A DNA stretch of 64,000 nt from Odobenus rosmarus divergens (taxonomy: Eukaryota; Chordata; Mammalia; Carnivora; Odobenidae), in assembly GCF_000321225.1 (NCBI RefSeq), contig NW_004450585.1, positions 2,912,532-2,976,531 on the forward strand, read 5' to 3'. Shown here piece after piece: positions 10,746 to 22,395 of the stretch (positions are counted from its first letter, which is position 1; the number at the start of each line of letters is the position of its first letter). The translations under genes and the position numbers were made by a program. The notes beneath the pieces were generated by a model. That model had not been told where the DNA came from and searched no databases. It was given only the letters and a program-made list of their open reading frames with translations.

Positions 10746-11222
10746 AGTGTTGGCTGCTATTTCGGTTATCTGTTGCTATTGCACAGCAAACCATCTCAAA
10801 ACCTAGCAGCTTAAGACAATTCGTTACTATGTCTCATAGTTTTGCAGATTGTTGGAGCTTAGCTGTGCCGTTCTCCCTTGGGATCTCATGCAGTGGTGGC
10901 TGGGGCTGGTGTCATCTGAAGGCTAAACTGGGCTGGGCATCCAAGATGGCCCACTCCTATGGCAGGCAGCCGATGAAAGTTCAATTAAGAATGGATTAGA
11001 ACATCCATAGGCAAGCGCTCCATGTGGCCTGGGCTTCCTGTAGCTCTGCAAGTGGCGGGGTTCCAAAAGCAAACCTAGCAGGACAAAGCAGAATCGTCAG
11101 AGCATCACTCCTTATTCTCCTTGTCAGAGCAGTCAAAGAGCCTGCTGCGATTCAAGGGTAGAGGACATACATAGTCCACGCTTCCCTATGGGAAAAGTGT
11201 CAAAGAATTTCTTGCCATCTTT
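10746..11222 (-). repeat. Old LTR-like repeat, subfamily uncertain
   Basis: Text such as TATCTGTTGCTATTGCACAG, then AACCATCTCAAAACC.AGCAGCTTAAGACAA and ATCCAAGATGGC matches a class of old mammalian LTRs in antisense. It ends near CTTGCCATCTTTGCC, next to the palindrome at 11223. I cannot name the subfamily, and no internal viral gene is present. Confidence 0.5.
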
Positions 11223-11270
11223 GCCCTTCCTGATATGATGTACTGCGCAGTGCATCATATCAGGAAGGGC
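11223..11270. repeat. 48-bp near-perfect palindrome
   Basis: The left arm GCCCTTCCTGATATGATG (11223-11240) is the exact reverse complement of the right arm CATCATATCAGGAAGGGC (11253-11270). The central ACTGCGCAGT (11242-11251) is itself a perfect palindrome. Only the T (11241)/G (11252) pair breaks symmetry, so there is essentially no loop. Symmetry stops at both outer edges. Confidence 0.95.
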
Positions 11271-11554
11271 TTGCTGCCAATCTGTCTCATTTTTATGGTG
11301 TTAACTTTGATAGCTAGGTGAAGGTGGCATCTGCCATTTTCTCTGTAAAATGACTGTTTCTTCCCTTTTAATTAATAAGATACTGACTAGGAAGGGGAAT
11401 GAGAGGTACTAGAAGCATTCTCTGTCTTGAACTAGGTGGACAATGCATTAGTATATACATATGTACAAATACATACATCAAGCTATGCATTTCAAATTAT
11501 TTTACATATTTTAGTTTATTATGCTTAATACCTCAATAAAAAAAATTAAAAATC

Positions 11555-11990
11555 AAAGTTGCCATCTTCATTTTCCTCTCTTGCCCAGTTGTACTTTGCT
11601 TGGCTGGTTTGGCAGTGATTCCGCTAGCCTCTCAATTACAAAGACTGCAAAACTCAGATACCTCAGGCTGTTCTCTAACTCACCCCCCACCCCACCCCCT
11701 TCAGCTTTAGGCCTCAGTCATGACTCTATAATTTGTTTTCCAACTGGCATCCAGACTGATTTTTTCTTTAAAAATGCAAATGAGAAACTGTTGCTCCCCT
11801 GCTTTAAATTCATCCCATCAACCCTAGGATAAAATCCAAATTTATTAAATTATAAGGCTCTCCAGGTCTGCTTAATCTCTCCAAACTCATCTCTCACAAC
11901 TTTCTCTGTGTGAACTCCAGCCTTTCCAATGAAGTTTCCTACCGATGTATGTATTTACCTATGACCCAAGGTGCAAAATAACACCTCAGT
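11555..11990 (+). repeat. L2 fragment
   Basis: L2 3'-region text is readable: CATCCAGACTGATTTTTTC.., GCTCCCCTGCTTTAAATTCA, GGATAAAATCCAAATTTATT and the following CTCCAGGTCTGCTTAATCTC. It is strongly diverged. Confidence 0.55.
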
Positions 11991-12767
11991 GGTTTATTGA
12001 ACAGTAATTTAGTCCAATTCTGTTGAATGACTATTCCTGAGTATTAATTGAGTGAGATCACTGAGCTGGGTACAGAGGTAAGAGTCCTGGTAAGGAATCA
12101 ACACAGCTCTTGCTTCCTGTTCAGATAAGAGTACCAATTACCCCACTACAGGGCAGAATTTTAATAAGTGCCCTTAGAAGGATAAACACAATGCAATGGG
12201 AGTTCAAAGGAGGGAGAGATGAGAACCTTCTGGAGCAGGGTTTATTTGCCTTAATTAATGCCATTGTCCTAAGGAGAAGGAAGCTGCCATTTACGGGGGG
12301 CGGGTGGGGGCGGGGGGGAATCATATAAAAGTAATTAGTTCATCAAAGAATGACGTTTCCAGAGAGCCCAGTCCCTCTGGCTCTAAGGTGTGTTTGGTGA
12401 CTGCAGGCAGGTTTCCCATTCCCTGTGAACACACTTCTACTTTTCTTGAAAGGCTATTGAAAGCACTTGCCTTTTGTGTGGCTTTGATTTTCTTATGCTG
12501 GTAGATACTGTTTCTATTTTTAATTTCTCCTTGCAGAGCACAGCTGTGGCTGGTGCGGCATAGGCTGAGACTCTCACTGTGACACTCACTACGGGGCTTT
12601 TGTGCAGGACCAAACATGCTATCCAGAGATGTTTGCGGAGAAGTTGTGACCTCTAGCAAAGTCCCAGATCTTCCTACTTCATTAGCTACCTAATGGCCCT
12701 TTTTTTACCTATTTATATTTATCTACATCAGAGTCCTTTGATTACATAGCTGCTATAGAAGAGCCGA
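11991..12767. other. Intergenic DNA with a G-rich run
   Basis: There is no gene. Bases 12295-12318 are a long G-run array with quadruplex potential. The rest is not recognised. Confidence 0.5.
12295..12318 (+). repeat. G-quadruplex motif
   Basis: G-runs of about 6, 3, 5 and 7 are separated by single bases (C, T, C), a strong intramolecular quadruplex pattern on the + strand. Confidence 0.75.
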
Positions 12768-13151
12768 TTATACTGGTTTGTTAGGACTCTGCCATAACAG
12801 AGTACCACAGACCTGGTAGCCTGAAGGACAGAAGTTTTCTCACAGTCCTGGAGTCTAGAAGTCTGAGATCCAAGTGTGAGCAGGGATGTTTCTTCTGGGG
12901 CCTCTCTCCTTAGCTTAAAGATAGCCGCCTTTTCCCTGTGTCTTCACAAGGTCTTTCCTCTGTACCTGTCTGTGTCCCAATCTCCTCTTTTTATAAGAAC
13001 ACCAGCATATTGGATGGGGGCCCACTCTAATCTCCCTTAACCTTAATTGCCTCTTTGAAGGCCCTTTCTCCAAATACGGTCACATTCTGAGGTGCTATGG
13101 GGTAGGACTCAGACACATCAATTTTGAGGGAACACAATTCAACCCATAACA
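12768..13151 (-). repeat. MLT1-like MaLR solo LTR
   Basis: Read on the minus strand it starts TGTTATGGGTTGAATTGTGT and continues with the typical MLT1 order (CTCAGAATGTGAC, TTGGAGAAAGGG, CTTATAAAAAGAGGA, CCAGGACTGTGAGAA) to a terminal AACAAACC. It is about 384 bp with no internal region. It is an ancient endogenous retrovirus-like LTR with no coding content. Confidence 0.75.
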
Positions 13152-14190
13152 CTGACCTATGTCAGATTTTAGCTGCATATAATTATTTTTTAGGGACATA
13201 ATTCGATCTTGGTGTCTTTTACATTGCATAAAATTCAATTTAGTTTATGCTGCCGTTTGGTCTTAACATTTCTGTTAATGATAACTGGGTGCAGTGCCCA
13301 TTGAAACATCTTCTAGTGCTGGGTGGTATCTTAGGATAAGGTCCAACTCTTTTCGTTTTGCAGGTTCAGGTATGGTGTGTAAAGTCAAATAATTAAAAGC
13401 AGAGGGTAGAACTCAGGGTCTTGATTCCCTGATTTACCATGCAATGTTACACCCATCTTGTAACAGCACTTAATTTCTAAAAATTACCTGGAAACGCTAC
13501 AAGATTTTAGAGTCTTTTGTCCTTGGAAATAAAATTAGTAGCAGGTCTAGTTTTAGCCTTACGGCTTCTAATTCAAAGCACTAAGACTTATTAGAGCTTT
13601 GAAAATATTCACAACCCATATGTAATACCTGTGATAATTTTTCACGAGTGAATTAGAGGTTACGGAGCATATGAACAAGGCACACCTGTGTTCAAATGTC
13701 AGCTTCTCCACTGATTAACAAGTTACTTAAACATTCTCAGTTTCATCTCTCCACCAATGAAGTTCCCCCACTGCTTACTTAGCTGTGAGGATATATCAAA
13801 ATAACAAGAAATAAATACCTTCACGATCTTCAGAATAGAACAAAAGTCACATCATCATAGCGATGTACCATTTTAATACATTTCCCTACCATAACTAATA
13901 ATGATTAAAAATACTGGTTTCTAGGCCTATGACAAAATTTCTTTCTTGCTATTATTTTCTTTACAAAAGCTTTGTAAATTTGAATCCTTGCTACTTCACA
14001 AGTGTCCCCAGATTTATGAACTTTTACTACAATTTTGAAATTTTTTTCAGAATTCATAATACAGTTTATGAGTATAAAATAAAGTGGTTTCACTGAGAGT
14101 TTAATCAATGAAAAGGAAAGAGAATTCTATAAAAGAATGTCAAACGATTTGAGGTAACATGAGAGATAGTAGGAGATGTAAGACATTGGA
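13152..14190. other. Intergenic DNA
   Basis: There is a MIR at about 13650-13800 and otherwise AT-rich DNA in which I see nothing specific. Confidence 0.5.
13650..13800 (+). repeat. MIR
   Basis: The MIR core reads TGTGTTCAAATGTCAGCTTC, TCCACTGATTAACAAGTTAC and TTAGCTGTGAGGATATATCA. Confidence 0.65.
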
Positions 14191-14203
14191 GAGAAGATTA
14201 ATT

Positions 14204-14398
14204 TTTTTTAGATTGATTTATTTAAGGCAGGGAGACCACAAGCGGGGGGAGGAAGAGAGGCAGAGGGAGAGAATCTCAAGCAGACTCCACGCTGAGTGCA
14301 GAGCCCGACATGGGGCTCGATCCCATGACCCTGAGATCATGACCCAAGCTCAAACCAAGAGTCAAGATGCTTAACCAACTGAGCCACCCAGATGCCCC
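14204..14398 (-). mobile_element. SINEC copy (-)
   Basis: It runs from a T-run to reversed head TGAGCCACCCAGATGCCCC. Target duplication GAGAAGATTAATT (14191-14203) is repeated as GAAAAGATTAATT after the element with one mismatch. Confidence 0.9.
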
Positions 14399-14994
14399 GA
14401 AAAGATTAATTCTTAAACATTTAACTTGATACACAGTGTAATATCGTCAGGATCCATCACTTGAGATTTTAGTCTTTGGCAGTACTAGATAGAAGTAGAC
14501 CATTTAAATTAAAGTGATCTCTAAGAAGAAAGCAAGCAATAGTTAGCAAACTGTTAGTTTGAGGCAAGTATTGGTAACACACTTAACTTGTTCTGGAGAA
14601 CAATTTGCTTTTAAAATCCAAAATTGCTTTAAAGACTTAGTATATTGCTATGTATTTGAGGAGATTGTGCTTATTACAGATGCATGATTATCTCTTCTTT
14701 CTCCAATTGGACTTCTATTTAAAACAGAAGGATGTGTATGTTTACACACCTTTGCTTGTCCTGTGAACTTACAAAGGATAAAAAACTGCACTCCTTTAAA
14801 ATTATTGTCAGTAGCATGGCTTCCACCTTTGTTACTTTGATGTGGGAGGTTTCCATCTGACTCCAATGATGGTAAATTTTTATGAAATGAATAATCTGTG
14901 GGAAGCCCAAAAGTAAAACTTCTTATTCCTTTGTAGAGTACTATAAATGTATAAAGCACTGAGTTTATAATGATAATGGTGATAATAATAATGG
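14399..14994. other. Intergenic DNA
   Basis: It is AT-rich with no recognised repeat or gene; the 126-codon open frame on the minus strand here resembles nothing known and is judged a chance frame. Confidence 0.5.
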
Positions 14995-15185
14995 TATTTT
15001 TATCATAGTTTATAGTTGCAGTGTACATTATTTACTAGGCATAGTATGAGTACTTTACATTCTTTATTACATTTTGTCTTCACAATTACTCTATATGACA
15101 GCTTTTTTTAGTATCCTCAATTTCCAGGTGAGAAAACCTTAGAATGCTTGACCTAAGATCATGTTGCTAGTCTGTCGGGGAGGGG
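14995..15185 (-). repeat. MIR
   Basis: Antisense MIR: TACTAGGCATAGTATGAGTA, CTTCACAATTACTCTATATG, TTTCCAGGTGAGAAAACC and CTTGACCTAAGATCATGTTG. Confidence 0.7.
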
Positions 15186-17303
15186 CTATCCCAGGAGCAC
15201 TTTCTCCCCAAAGTCCAGGTCTTGACCACAGTGGTGGTGGGCTACTTCACCATCACCTCACCTGTATTCTACTTGTAATGTCCAGTACCTAACGAGCAAG
15301 ACTCTTTTTAATTTTAAGGTTAAACACAAGTATAACCATTGCCTAAGATTCCCAGGAAGATAAATTTCAAAGGGCAGTGAAATATCACAGTGAATCTTAC
15401 AGGCTTAGTGGTTATTGGGCTGGACTTAAAAGGAGAGGTAGGAATTCACCATGGAGGAACGTTTAGTATGGAGAGAGGGAAGCACGTTTGTCAAGGTTTA
15501 GAGGTGAGATAGAGAATATGGACATGGTCAGTTGTTTTACTCAGATTTGGGTCAATAGTTTGCCTTGCATTCTTTTATCCCACATCTCTCTGCCCCCTAC
15601 CAAGGATGATGCCTCTGGTTTCTTTACTTTCACAGGTTTAGAGGACCTAGATTATCTTGTATTGCTAGAGCCTTACATCACATCCTATCTTGAGACTACG
15701 CAGTCTTGCTGTTTGCCTCATCTTTGATGAATCAATGCTGGCCTTTGAGGTGCACACACATGGTTCTGCATAGTATCCTTGGTGATGAGATGTTGACAGA
15801 GGCTTTCAAATGCTAATTAATTAGACCATCATACCTTGGGCATCTCAAGGGCTCAAGGAAGAAAGATCAGCTCCCTAAATGAGACTCCTAAAGACGGGTA
15901 CCAAAAGTTCTCTCCTCTCTTAACAACTTATTATGTTTATTACGGCACATGAGTTGTTCTGGTCATTTTAAGGGAGAGAAGACAGAGCCAGGAAGGGGCA
16001 GTGAAAGGTTTTGCTTTGAGGGCAAGGAAGGAGGCTCTACCATCTTCACCAAAGCTCATTCTCATTGAAGGTTCTTGGCTATCATGTTGCTTGCATCTGT
16101 GATTTTCCATACATGTCTTCCATATATATTATTCCGTATTGTTTTCCATGTATAATAAATACACCTAAGAATCCTCAAAAATAAGAAAAGATCTGTGATA
16201 CTTGTGCTTCTCATTTTCCATCTGACTCGCCTCTGCCATCACTTCAACCTCTGAGCTTACCATGTCCTGAGCACAGTAGTGGTACATTATTCCTATTCTA
16301 TTCATCATTAACCGCATTTAGAGTTTTCAAAGACATTTCTCCAGTTCTATTGCTAATGTAGTTGATTTTAACAATTAATCAATTGTTAATTAAAAATCAA
16401 ATTGTTAATTAAAACACAGTCAAGTAAATATTTGACCCTTACCATTCTGTAGGGCTCCACTACTGACTTCTGCTTCAGGCAGAATTAATCTGACCTAACG
16501 GTTAAGTCTCACACAGAGACCTAAGATGCTGGCAAACGTTCTCATATCTAACAGCTTTGACCGAGAGAGCTTTGAGTGGTCAGTCGGCATCGCAGAACTT
16601 TCTCCTGGGCTTCTCTCCTGCCCAGCAGATTGTGACAACATGTGTTTTTAAACAGACACCCTATCAGTCTGACCTTGGAGGCTGTGCAGTGCCCTGCAAA
16701 CAATATGGGAATGAAAGATGAAGAATGGCCTTCCTCCACACTGTCTCCTATATTAACTCAGGATGGGGGGGGCGGGCAGAGTTGTCCCAGATTTTGTTCC
16801 AGCCTCTTTGAAACATCAAAGAATGAAATAAAGCAACCAGACACCTCAGTATTAGAAAACTCTTTGTTCAAAAGGTGAAGGTGGAGCGGCAAGCTAATCT
16901 ATCGTTTATCTCTTGAAAATGTTCCTTCCCCATTGTCAGGAGAGAGGAGGTCAGGTCTCTTTTTGAAAAGGAAAATAGGAAAAGTTGGCAAGAATTTGAA
17001 GATGGTTTGAGGTGCATTTTTCCCTGGATTTTCAAGAATAGTATTTGCATATATAAATACTTTAACTTATTCTGAATGTGAAAGAGGAAAATCATTTCTG
17101 AGGAGGGGCAAGCTAGAGTTAAAAATACAATATGAAGGTTCCAAAATAATGCTAGTATCTGCAGCAGTTGATTTACTTTCACTGTTATGGCTGAAGACAG
17201 AAAAGAGGTTAAGTTATTTTCCTCTTCTAGTATTCAAACTCCTTTCCCAGAGTCTTTTTTTTTTCTTGCAAAATGTTTATTTTTTCAACGTAGTGTGCAA
17301 TTT
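15186..17303. other. Intergenic DNA, unrecognised
   Basis: No gene or clear repeat was seen. Bases 16376-16425 contain two near copies of an AT-rich AATTGTTAATTAAAA word. A G-run sits at about 16764-16778. Confidence 0.5.
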
Positions 17304-17490
17304 TTTTTTAAAGATTTTATTTATTTATTTGACAGAGAGACACAGCGAGAGAGGGAACACAAGCAGTGGGAGAGGGAGAAGCAGGCTTCCCGCGGAGCAG
17401 GGAGCCCGATGCGGGGCTCCATCCCAGGACTCTGGGATCATGACCTGAGCCGAAGGCAGACGCTTAATGACTGAGCCACCCAGGCGCCCC
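17304..17490 (-). mobile_element. SINEC copy (-)
   Basis: It is full length with reversed head CCACCCAGGCGCCCC. Target duplication GTAGTGTGCAATTT (17290-17303) is repeated as GTAGTGTACAATTT at 17492-17505 with one mismatch. Confidence 0.92.
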
Positions 17491-19653
17491 TGTAGTGTAC
17501 AATTTAATGGATCATTTATCTTCATTCATCATTTTGTATACTTAGGACTTCATAAACATCTTGTTCTCAGAAGGATTCCAAAAGAAACTGAAGTCACACA
17601 GGCTTTTCTCTGCTTTACCTCAGAACAACACAATAATATCTTCTAGGTATTTCTATTTTTACCCTGTAATGAGAACACTCAATCTAAAATTGCACACAGC
17701 TCTGAGCTGTTACATTTCTGGTTCACTTTAACCTGAATAAGGCCTTCGGGTTTTCCTGAAATCAGATGTGTGTGATGCCTGTTTTTAAGGCAGTACATAG
17801 CTTGTTACCATCAGAATTCAATGTTTATTTCTCATTGTAATGAAAAAGGCTCTCTGGCTGTCCAACCAGCTATAATTTTTCACCAGTTCTGAATAAACAT
17901 TTCAACTCATAACAATTCGTTGTTGGATTTGATGAAGAAAATGGACTTAGAGACAGAGTAATTTACATTCATGCTGGCCACCCATTAAAGTTTTTCAACA
18001 AATGTGGGTGAGGCAAAAAGATGGCTGTAGTTTTCAAAATGTGGAGAAACAGTTGACAAAGACTGATGTTACTGCTCTGTGAAATGTGCCGTTCTGTGAA
18101 AAACAACAACAACAACAACAACAACAAACGAAACAGGCAAAGCCGCTGTCCTTGCTGCTGTGAGCAAGAGCAGACCTCTTGCTCCGTGACAAGAAAACCT
18201 TCCATGAAGATGAAATTGGATTCCCAAGAGCAAGACCTGGCCTTCCATCCTAGAAGCCAACCCCACAGGATCTATCCCAGCCGTACATTTCAGCACGCTC
18301 CCATCCTCCCATTCTCAAGACGGGAGTTCTGATCTGGAAGGAAGGCAATCTGAGGCAGATGGCTCCTGTGTCAAAGAGGCCTGAGTCAGCTTCCCCTCTA
18401 ATTTGTGTGGCACTCCCGGAATTGGGGCCCTCCTGGGCGAGTCAGACCATTTGGGGCAGAAACTCTTTTGCTGAGCATCAGTAAATTCACAACTCTCCCA
18501 GGTGTGCTAAGGAATTCTCTGTCAGCCAACCTCTCCTGCCTGAGAAGTTGATCAAGGATAGGTGGCCTGAATCTCTCACAGCTCCCTTTTACCCCTATAA
18601 ACCACTGGATGTGTTTTTCTCAGATAAGCAAGTGAACATTCACCATTTTAGCCAAAATGAGGCAAGTTGTACAATGTTTGCTTTTTAAGCTTTCCATGCT
18701 TTCAAAGCTCTGGACTTGATGCAAGAAAACGTCCTTCTTAGTACGAAATTGTATATTTGACTTACAGTGGAATGTTGGGAACGGTCACGGAGCCTCAGAA
18801 CCATCAGTGATGGCACAGGTAAGTGGGCTTCCGCAAAAAAAGGGGGAAGGGGAAGCTTCAAATCCAGTCAGTCAGCAGAGGCTTCGAAGTGCAGACCTTC
18901 TCAGCGTTCAGCATTACTCCCTGGAGCACGGCACGACACCGCATGTCTTCTGAGTCTCCACTTTCCCCTGCAGCCTCCGTGCCCTCTCAGAGAAGAGACA
19001 ATTATGCCTAATTTTATATTCACTGGTTGAATTTCTTTAAACCACTTTAAATATCACAGCAGCATCCTTAACCATAAACAGAAATGTTGTTCTGAACTGA
19101 TTATTTAAATGGGTTTGTCACTTTCACAGACTGGAAATTGTTTAGGGGATTTTGTTTCCAAAAGAACTTTAGAAACTACTTAGCAAAGATCTTTTATTAA
19201 AGTGAGACAAGTGATAAAGAACCGAATCTTTCTGAAATTACAGATTATGAATCACTGGAAAAACTGATGGAGTATGCATATCAAATCTGTGCTTGAAAAC
19301 ATCATATTGCCAGAAGGCTGTGACTGGAATGGAGAGTAGGAAAAAGATGCAAAATATCAATGACGAATGTGTAACAATGATCACCTAGATCATTTTTGGC
19401 AGAAAAGCAGACCTGGTAACTATATTTTTGCTTCTCTACTAGACATTACCAACCTTAGGTGCTGAAAAAAGATACTTGTGTGTTGGTTCCTAGCAAAAGA
19501 AAAATCAGAGTATTTTAAAAGATATTGACATGTATGTAAGCTGTTTGCTTACAATGGCAATGCCTTGTTTTTAAATAATGATGTTGGGTTTGTGACAGTT
19601 ATTTGATTCTGATATTTGAGGGCATGATGACTATATATAATCTGCAAAAATGA
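17491..19653. other. Repeat-poor intergenic DNA
   Basis: Apart from an (AAC)n microsatellite at about 18100-18127 I see no repeat or gene. GC content rises around 18100-18450 without CpG enrichment. This is one of the longest SINE-free stretches, so it may hold conserved non-coding sequence. Confidence 0.45.
18100..18127. repeat. (AAC)n microsatellite
   Basis: About nine AAC units in a row are present. The matching frames coding poly-Asn or poly-Val are artefacts of the repeat. Confidence 0.95.
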
Positions 19654-19838
19654 GGGGCACCTGGGTGGCTCAGTTGGTTAAGCTCCTGCTTTTGGCTCAG
19701 GTCATGATGGGGTCCTGGGATCAAGCCCTGCATCACATCAGCCTCCCTGCTCAGTGGGGAGTCTGCTTCTCCCTCTCCCTCTGCCCCTCCCCCCTGCTCT
19801 GTGTGCGCGCGCGCGCTCTCTCTCAAATAAAAAAATAC
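19654..19838 (+). mobile_element. SINEC copy (+)
   Basis: It has head GGGGCACCTGGGTGGCTCAG and a TC-rich segment containing a (GC)n run at 19804-19816. Flanking near-identical sequence TATATATAATCT..AAAATGAG appears on both sides as a target duplication of about 22 bases with small differences. Confidence 0.88.
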
Positions 19839-19919
19839 ATATATATAATCTAAGAAAATGAGAGAGAAATATCTGTCCTCAAAGGTCCTATGGATGAGAG
19901 CAACAGATTGACCCTGTTG

Positions 19920-20140
19920 AGTTTTGCTCCTTCTCCTTCTTCCTCCCCACCCTCCTCCTCTACTTCCCTCCACCCCTCCCCTCCCCTCCTCCTCTANNNN
20001 NNNNNNNNNNNNNNNNNNNNNNNNNNNNNNNNNNNNNNNNNNNNNNNNNNNTCCTCTTTCTTCTTCTTCTTCTTCTTCTTCTTCTTCTTCTTCTTCTTCT
20101 TCTTCTCCTCCTCCTCCTCCTCCTCCTCCTCCTTCTTCTA
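19920..20140. repeat. Polypyrimidine simple repeat with assembly gap
   Basis: A CCTCC/CTTC-rich tract runs into the gap. After it come pure (CTT)n at about 20060-20105 and (CTC)n at about 20106-20132. This is one long pyrimidine tract whose true length is unknown. Confidence 0.9.
19997..20051. other. Assembly gap (55 Ns)
   Basis: Fifty-five undetermined bases sit inside the polypyrimidine tract, so the sequencing or assembly failed on the simple repeat. Frames spanning it carry no information. Confidence 0.99.
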
Positions 20141-20639
20141 TATTTTATAAAGCAAGGGGATTCTCTTTTAGGACCCTCTCCAATATCCCACTTAATGAGT
20201 CTTCTTTGAGAAGTCATGACTGCACCAGGGAGCTCTATTGTAGGTATTATTTGTGCTTGTCCCTGTAGAGCAGAAAGAGTTCATGAAGTTAAAAAAAAAA
20301 GGAAAGAAAAAGAAAAACTATGTGTTTGAGCTTGAAATGTGGACTTCCCCTCATTGAAAGTAGAATGGTCTTTTATTTTTCTGCATTTCCTCTAATAAGC
20401 AGAGAAAATGATGAGTAAATGATTTTGAATGAATGAACAGTCACATTCAGACTGGAGCAGATTTCTGTACAGACAGAATCTAGTATGTATCATACCTAGA
20501 ATTGATATGATACATCAAAAAAGATCAACTAAAAGTCTCCATTAAAAACATTTTTTTTAATGGTGAGAGAATTGTTTTTCTCTCATATGTCTTCACAATA
20601 CCACTACTTCTTAGTAGACGTTACCCTTTCTGGAGTAAT
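20141..20639. other. Intergenic DNA
   Basis: No gene or recognised repeat is visible. The pair GTATGTATCATACC and TTGATATGATACATC near 20484-20516 forms a weak inverted repeat. Confidence 0.4.
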
Positions 20640-21000
20640 ATTGAGGGAAGCAGATTGTGGAAGGCTTCATAAGAAATGGCAAAGAGTTTACACTTGATGC
20701 ATTAGCTCTGGAGAGTCACTGAAGGATTTAGAACATCGAAGAAACTTAATGAGAACGGATGTGTACACGACGGTTGGGTCTGGGAGCTAGGGGACATGAG
20801 GAAGGATTCTGTTATGACTTCTCCAGGTGTTGCAGGAAGGAGAACTGGTCTCAGGTAGGGTCAGTAGAAATGGAAAAGGAATGGATATGAGAGGTATTTT
20901 GAAAAATTATAAACTCCTTGAGAGCTGGAATTCTGTCTCACTTGTCTCTGTGCCTACTAATGCAGGGTAAGGGACTCTCAGGATCCAGTAGGCATATGTC
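20640..21000. repeat. Unassigned ancient repeat plus L2 3' fragment
   Basis: Bases 20640-20900 resemble the ancient repeat at 2470-4060 (GGAAGGCTTCATAAGAAATG, GGAGAGTCACTGAAGG). Bases 20905-21000 read like an L2 3' end on the + strand (TAAACTCCTTGAGAGCTGGA, GTCTCTGTGCCTACTAATGC). Confidence 0.5.
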
Positions 21001-21360
21001 GGTGTAAATTGAACTGTGGGACAAAACATAGCACATGAAGACTACATACAAAGCAATAATGCCTACAAGGCCTCTGGTGGGTTGTTTGAGGGTGAAAATT
21101 CAGTTATATTTTGAAAAATGTTCTAAATAGGAAAATGGTGATATCCTTGAGAGAGACTTCTCTGGGGTGAGGGTCATAATCAAACACCAATTCCATACTT
21201 ACTTATGGTGCCTTTGAGCTGTCCCCACACACAATTCCTTGATCCTTCTCTGAGCTCCAGGGACACTCAATTCACTAAAGTGTATTGTTGCTCATATCAC
21301 ATCGTATTACTATTAGTTCCCTCCTATTATAACTTCTTGAAGGTAGGGACCTAATCATGT

Positions 21361-22395
21361 TGTTTTTGAAAAAATTGAGGTATAATTGTCATTCAGTAAA
21401 ATGCACACATTAGTGTACAGCTCAGTTACTTTCTACTTATGTATACACCCAGGTAGCCACTACCTAGATCAAGATGTAGAATAATTAAATCACCCCAGAA
21501 AGTTCTCTTCTGCTCCATCTCAGTCAAAAGTCAGAAGTGTCTCGGCCCCCGCCCCAGGTAACCACAATTCTGACCTCTATGGTATGGATGATTTTTGCCT
21601 GTTTCTGAATTTCATACAAATGGGAACGTTCAGTGTGTACTCTAGGGCTTCACAAGAGGTTCATTTGTATCACTGTATTTATTGGTCGCTCTTTTTTTTT
21701 TTTAAAGATTTTATTTATTTATTTGAGAGAGAGAATGAGATAGAGAGAGCATGAGAGGGAGGAGGGTCAGAGGGAGAAGCAGACTTCCCACCGAGCAGGG
21801 AGCCCGATGCGGGACTCGATCCTGGGACTCCAGGATCATGACCCGACCGGAAGGCAGTCACTTAACCAACTGAGCCACCCAGGCGCGGTCGCTCTTTTTA
21901 ATTGTTATTTTTCCGAGGTATGAATGTTTCACTTTCCTGTTGATGAATATTTGAGTTGTTTCTGGTTTTGAGCTCTTATGAATAAAGCTGGTATTACATT
22001 CTGTGCATGTCTTTTTGGTGATACATGCACTCATTTCTCTTGGGGTATGGACCTGGGCACAGAATTGCAGGGTTATAGGGTAAGCACATGTTTCACTTTA
22101 TTAAAAAATGTCTAATCGTTGTCCAAAGTTGTTGTAGCATTTTACTCTCCCACTGTTAATGAGCCTTGCAGTTGGTCCACTGCCTTACCACACTTGGTAT
22201 GGCCAGTCATCTAATTTTGGTCATTTGGGTGGGTACGTAATGCAGGTTTAGTTTGTATTTCTCTGGTGAATAATGATGTTGGACACCCATCCATTGGCTT
22301 ATTTGGCCATTTGGATATCTTTTGTAAAGTGTCTCTTCAAGTGTTTTGCACGTTTTAAAAACTGGATTGTTTGTCTTGTTAATTAATCACGTTAC
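21361..22395 (-). repeat. Old L1 (L1M-type) 3' fragment inside an L2
   Basis: Antisense L1 text is clear: TTGAGGTATAATTGTCATTC, CACCCCAGAAAGTTCTCTTC, TTGAGCTCTTATGAATAAAG and TAATGATGTTGGACACCCATC. Flanking TAATCATGTT and TAATCACGTT may be the diverged target duplication. A SINE at 21697-21886 interrupts it. Confidence 0.7.
21697..21886 (-). mobile_element. SINEC copy (-) inside the L1
   Basis: It runs from a T-run to CCACCCAGGCGC. The flanking sequence GGTCGCTCTTTTT is found directly before the tail and again directly after the head at 21887, an exact target duplication. Confidence 0.92.

Noticed and set aside
14648..15028. 126-codon open frame on the minus strand
   Set aside because: Its upstream end overlaps a MIR and the rest is AT-rich, with Ile runs from ATT/ATA repeats.
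19890..20268. Open frames coding poly-Ser, poly-Phe or poly-Arg
   Set aside because: They are produced by the triplet repeat and run through the N gap.
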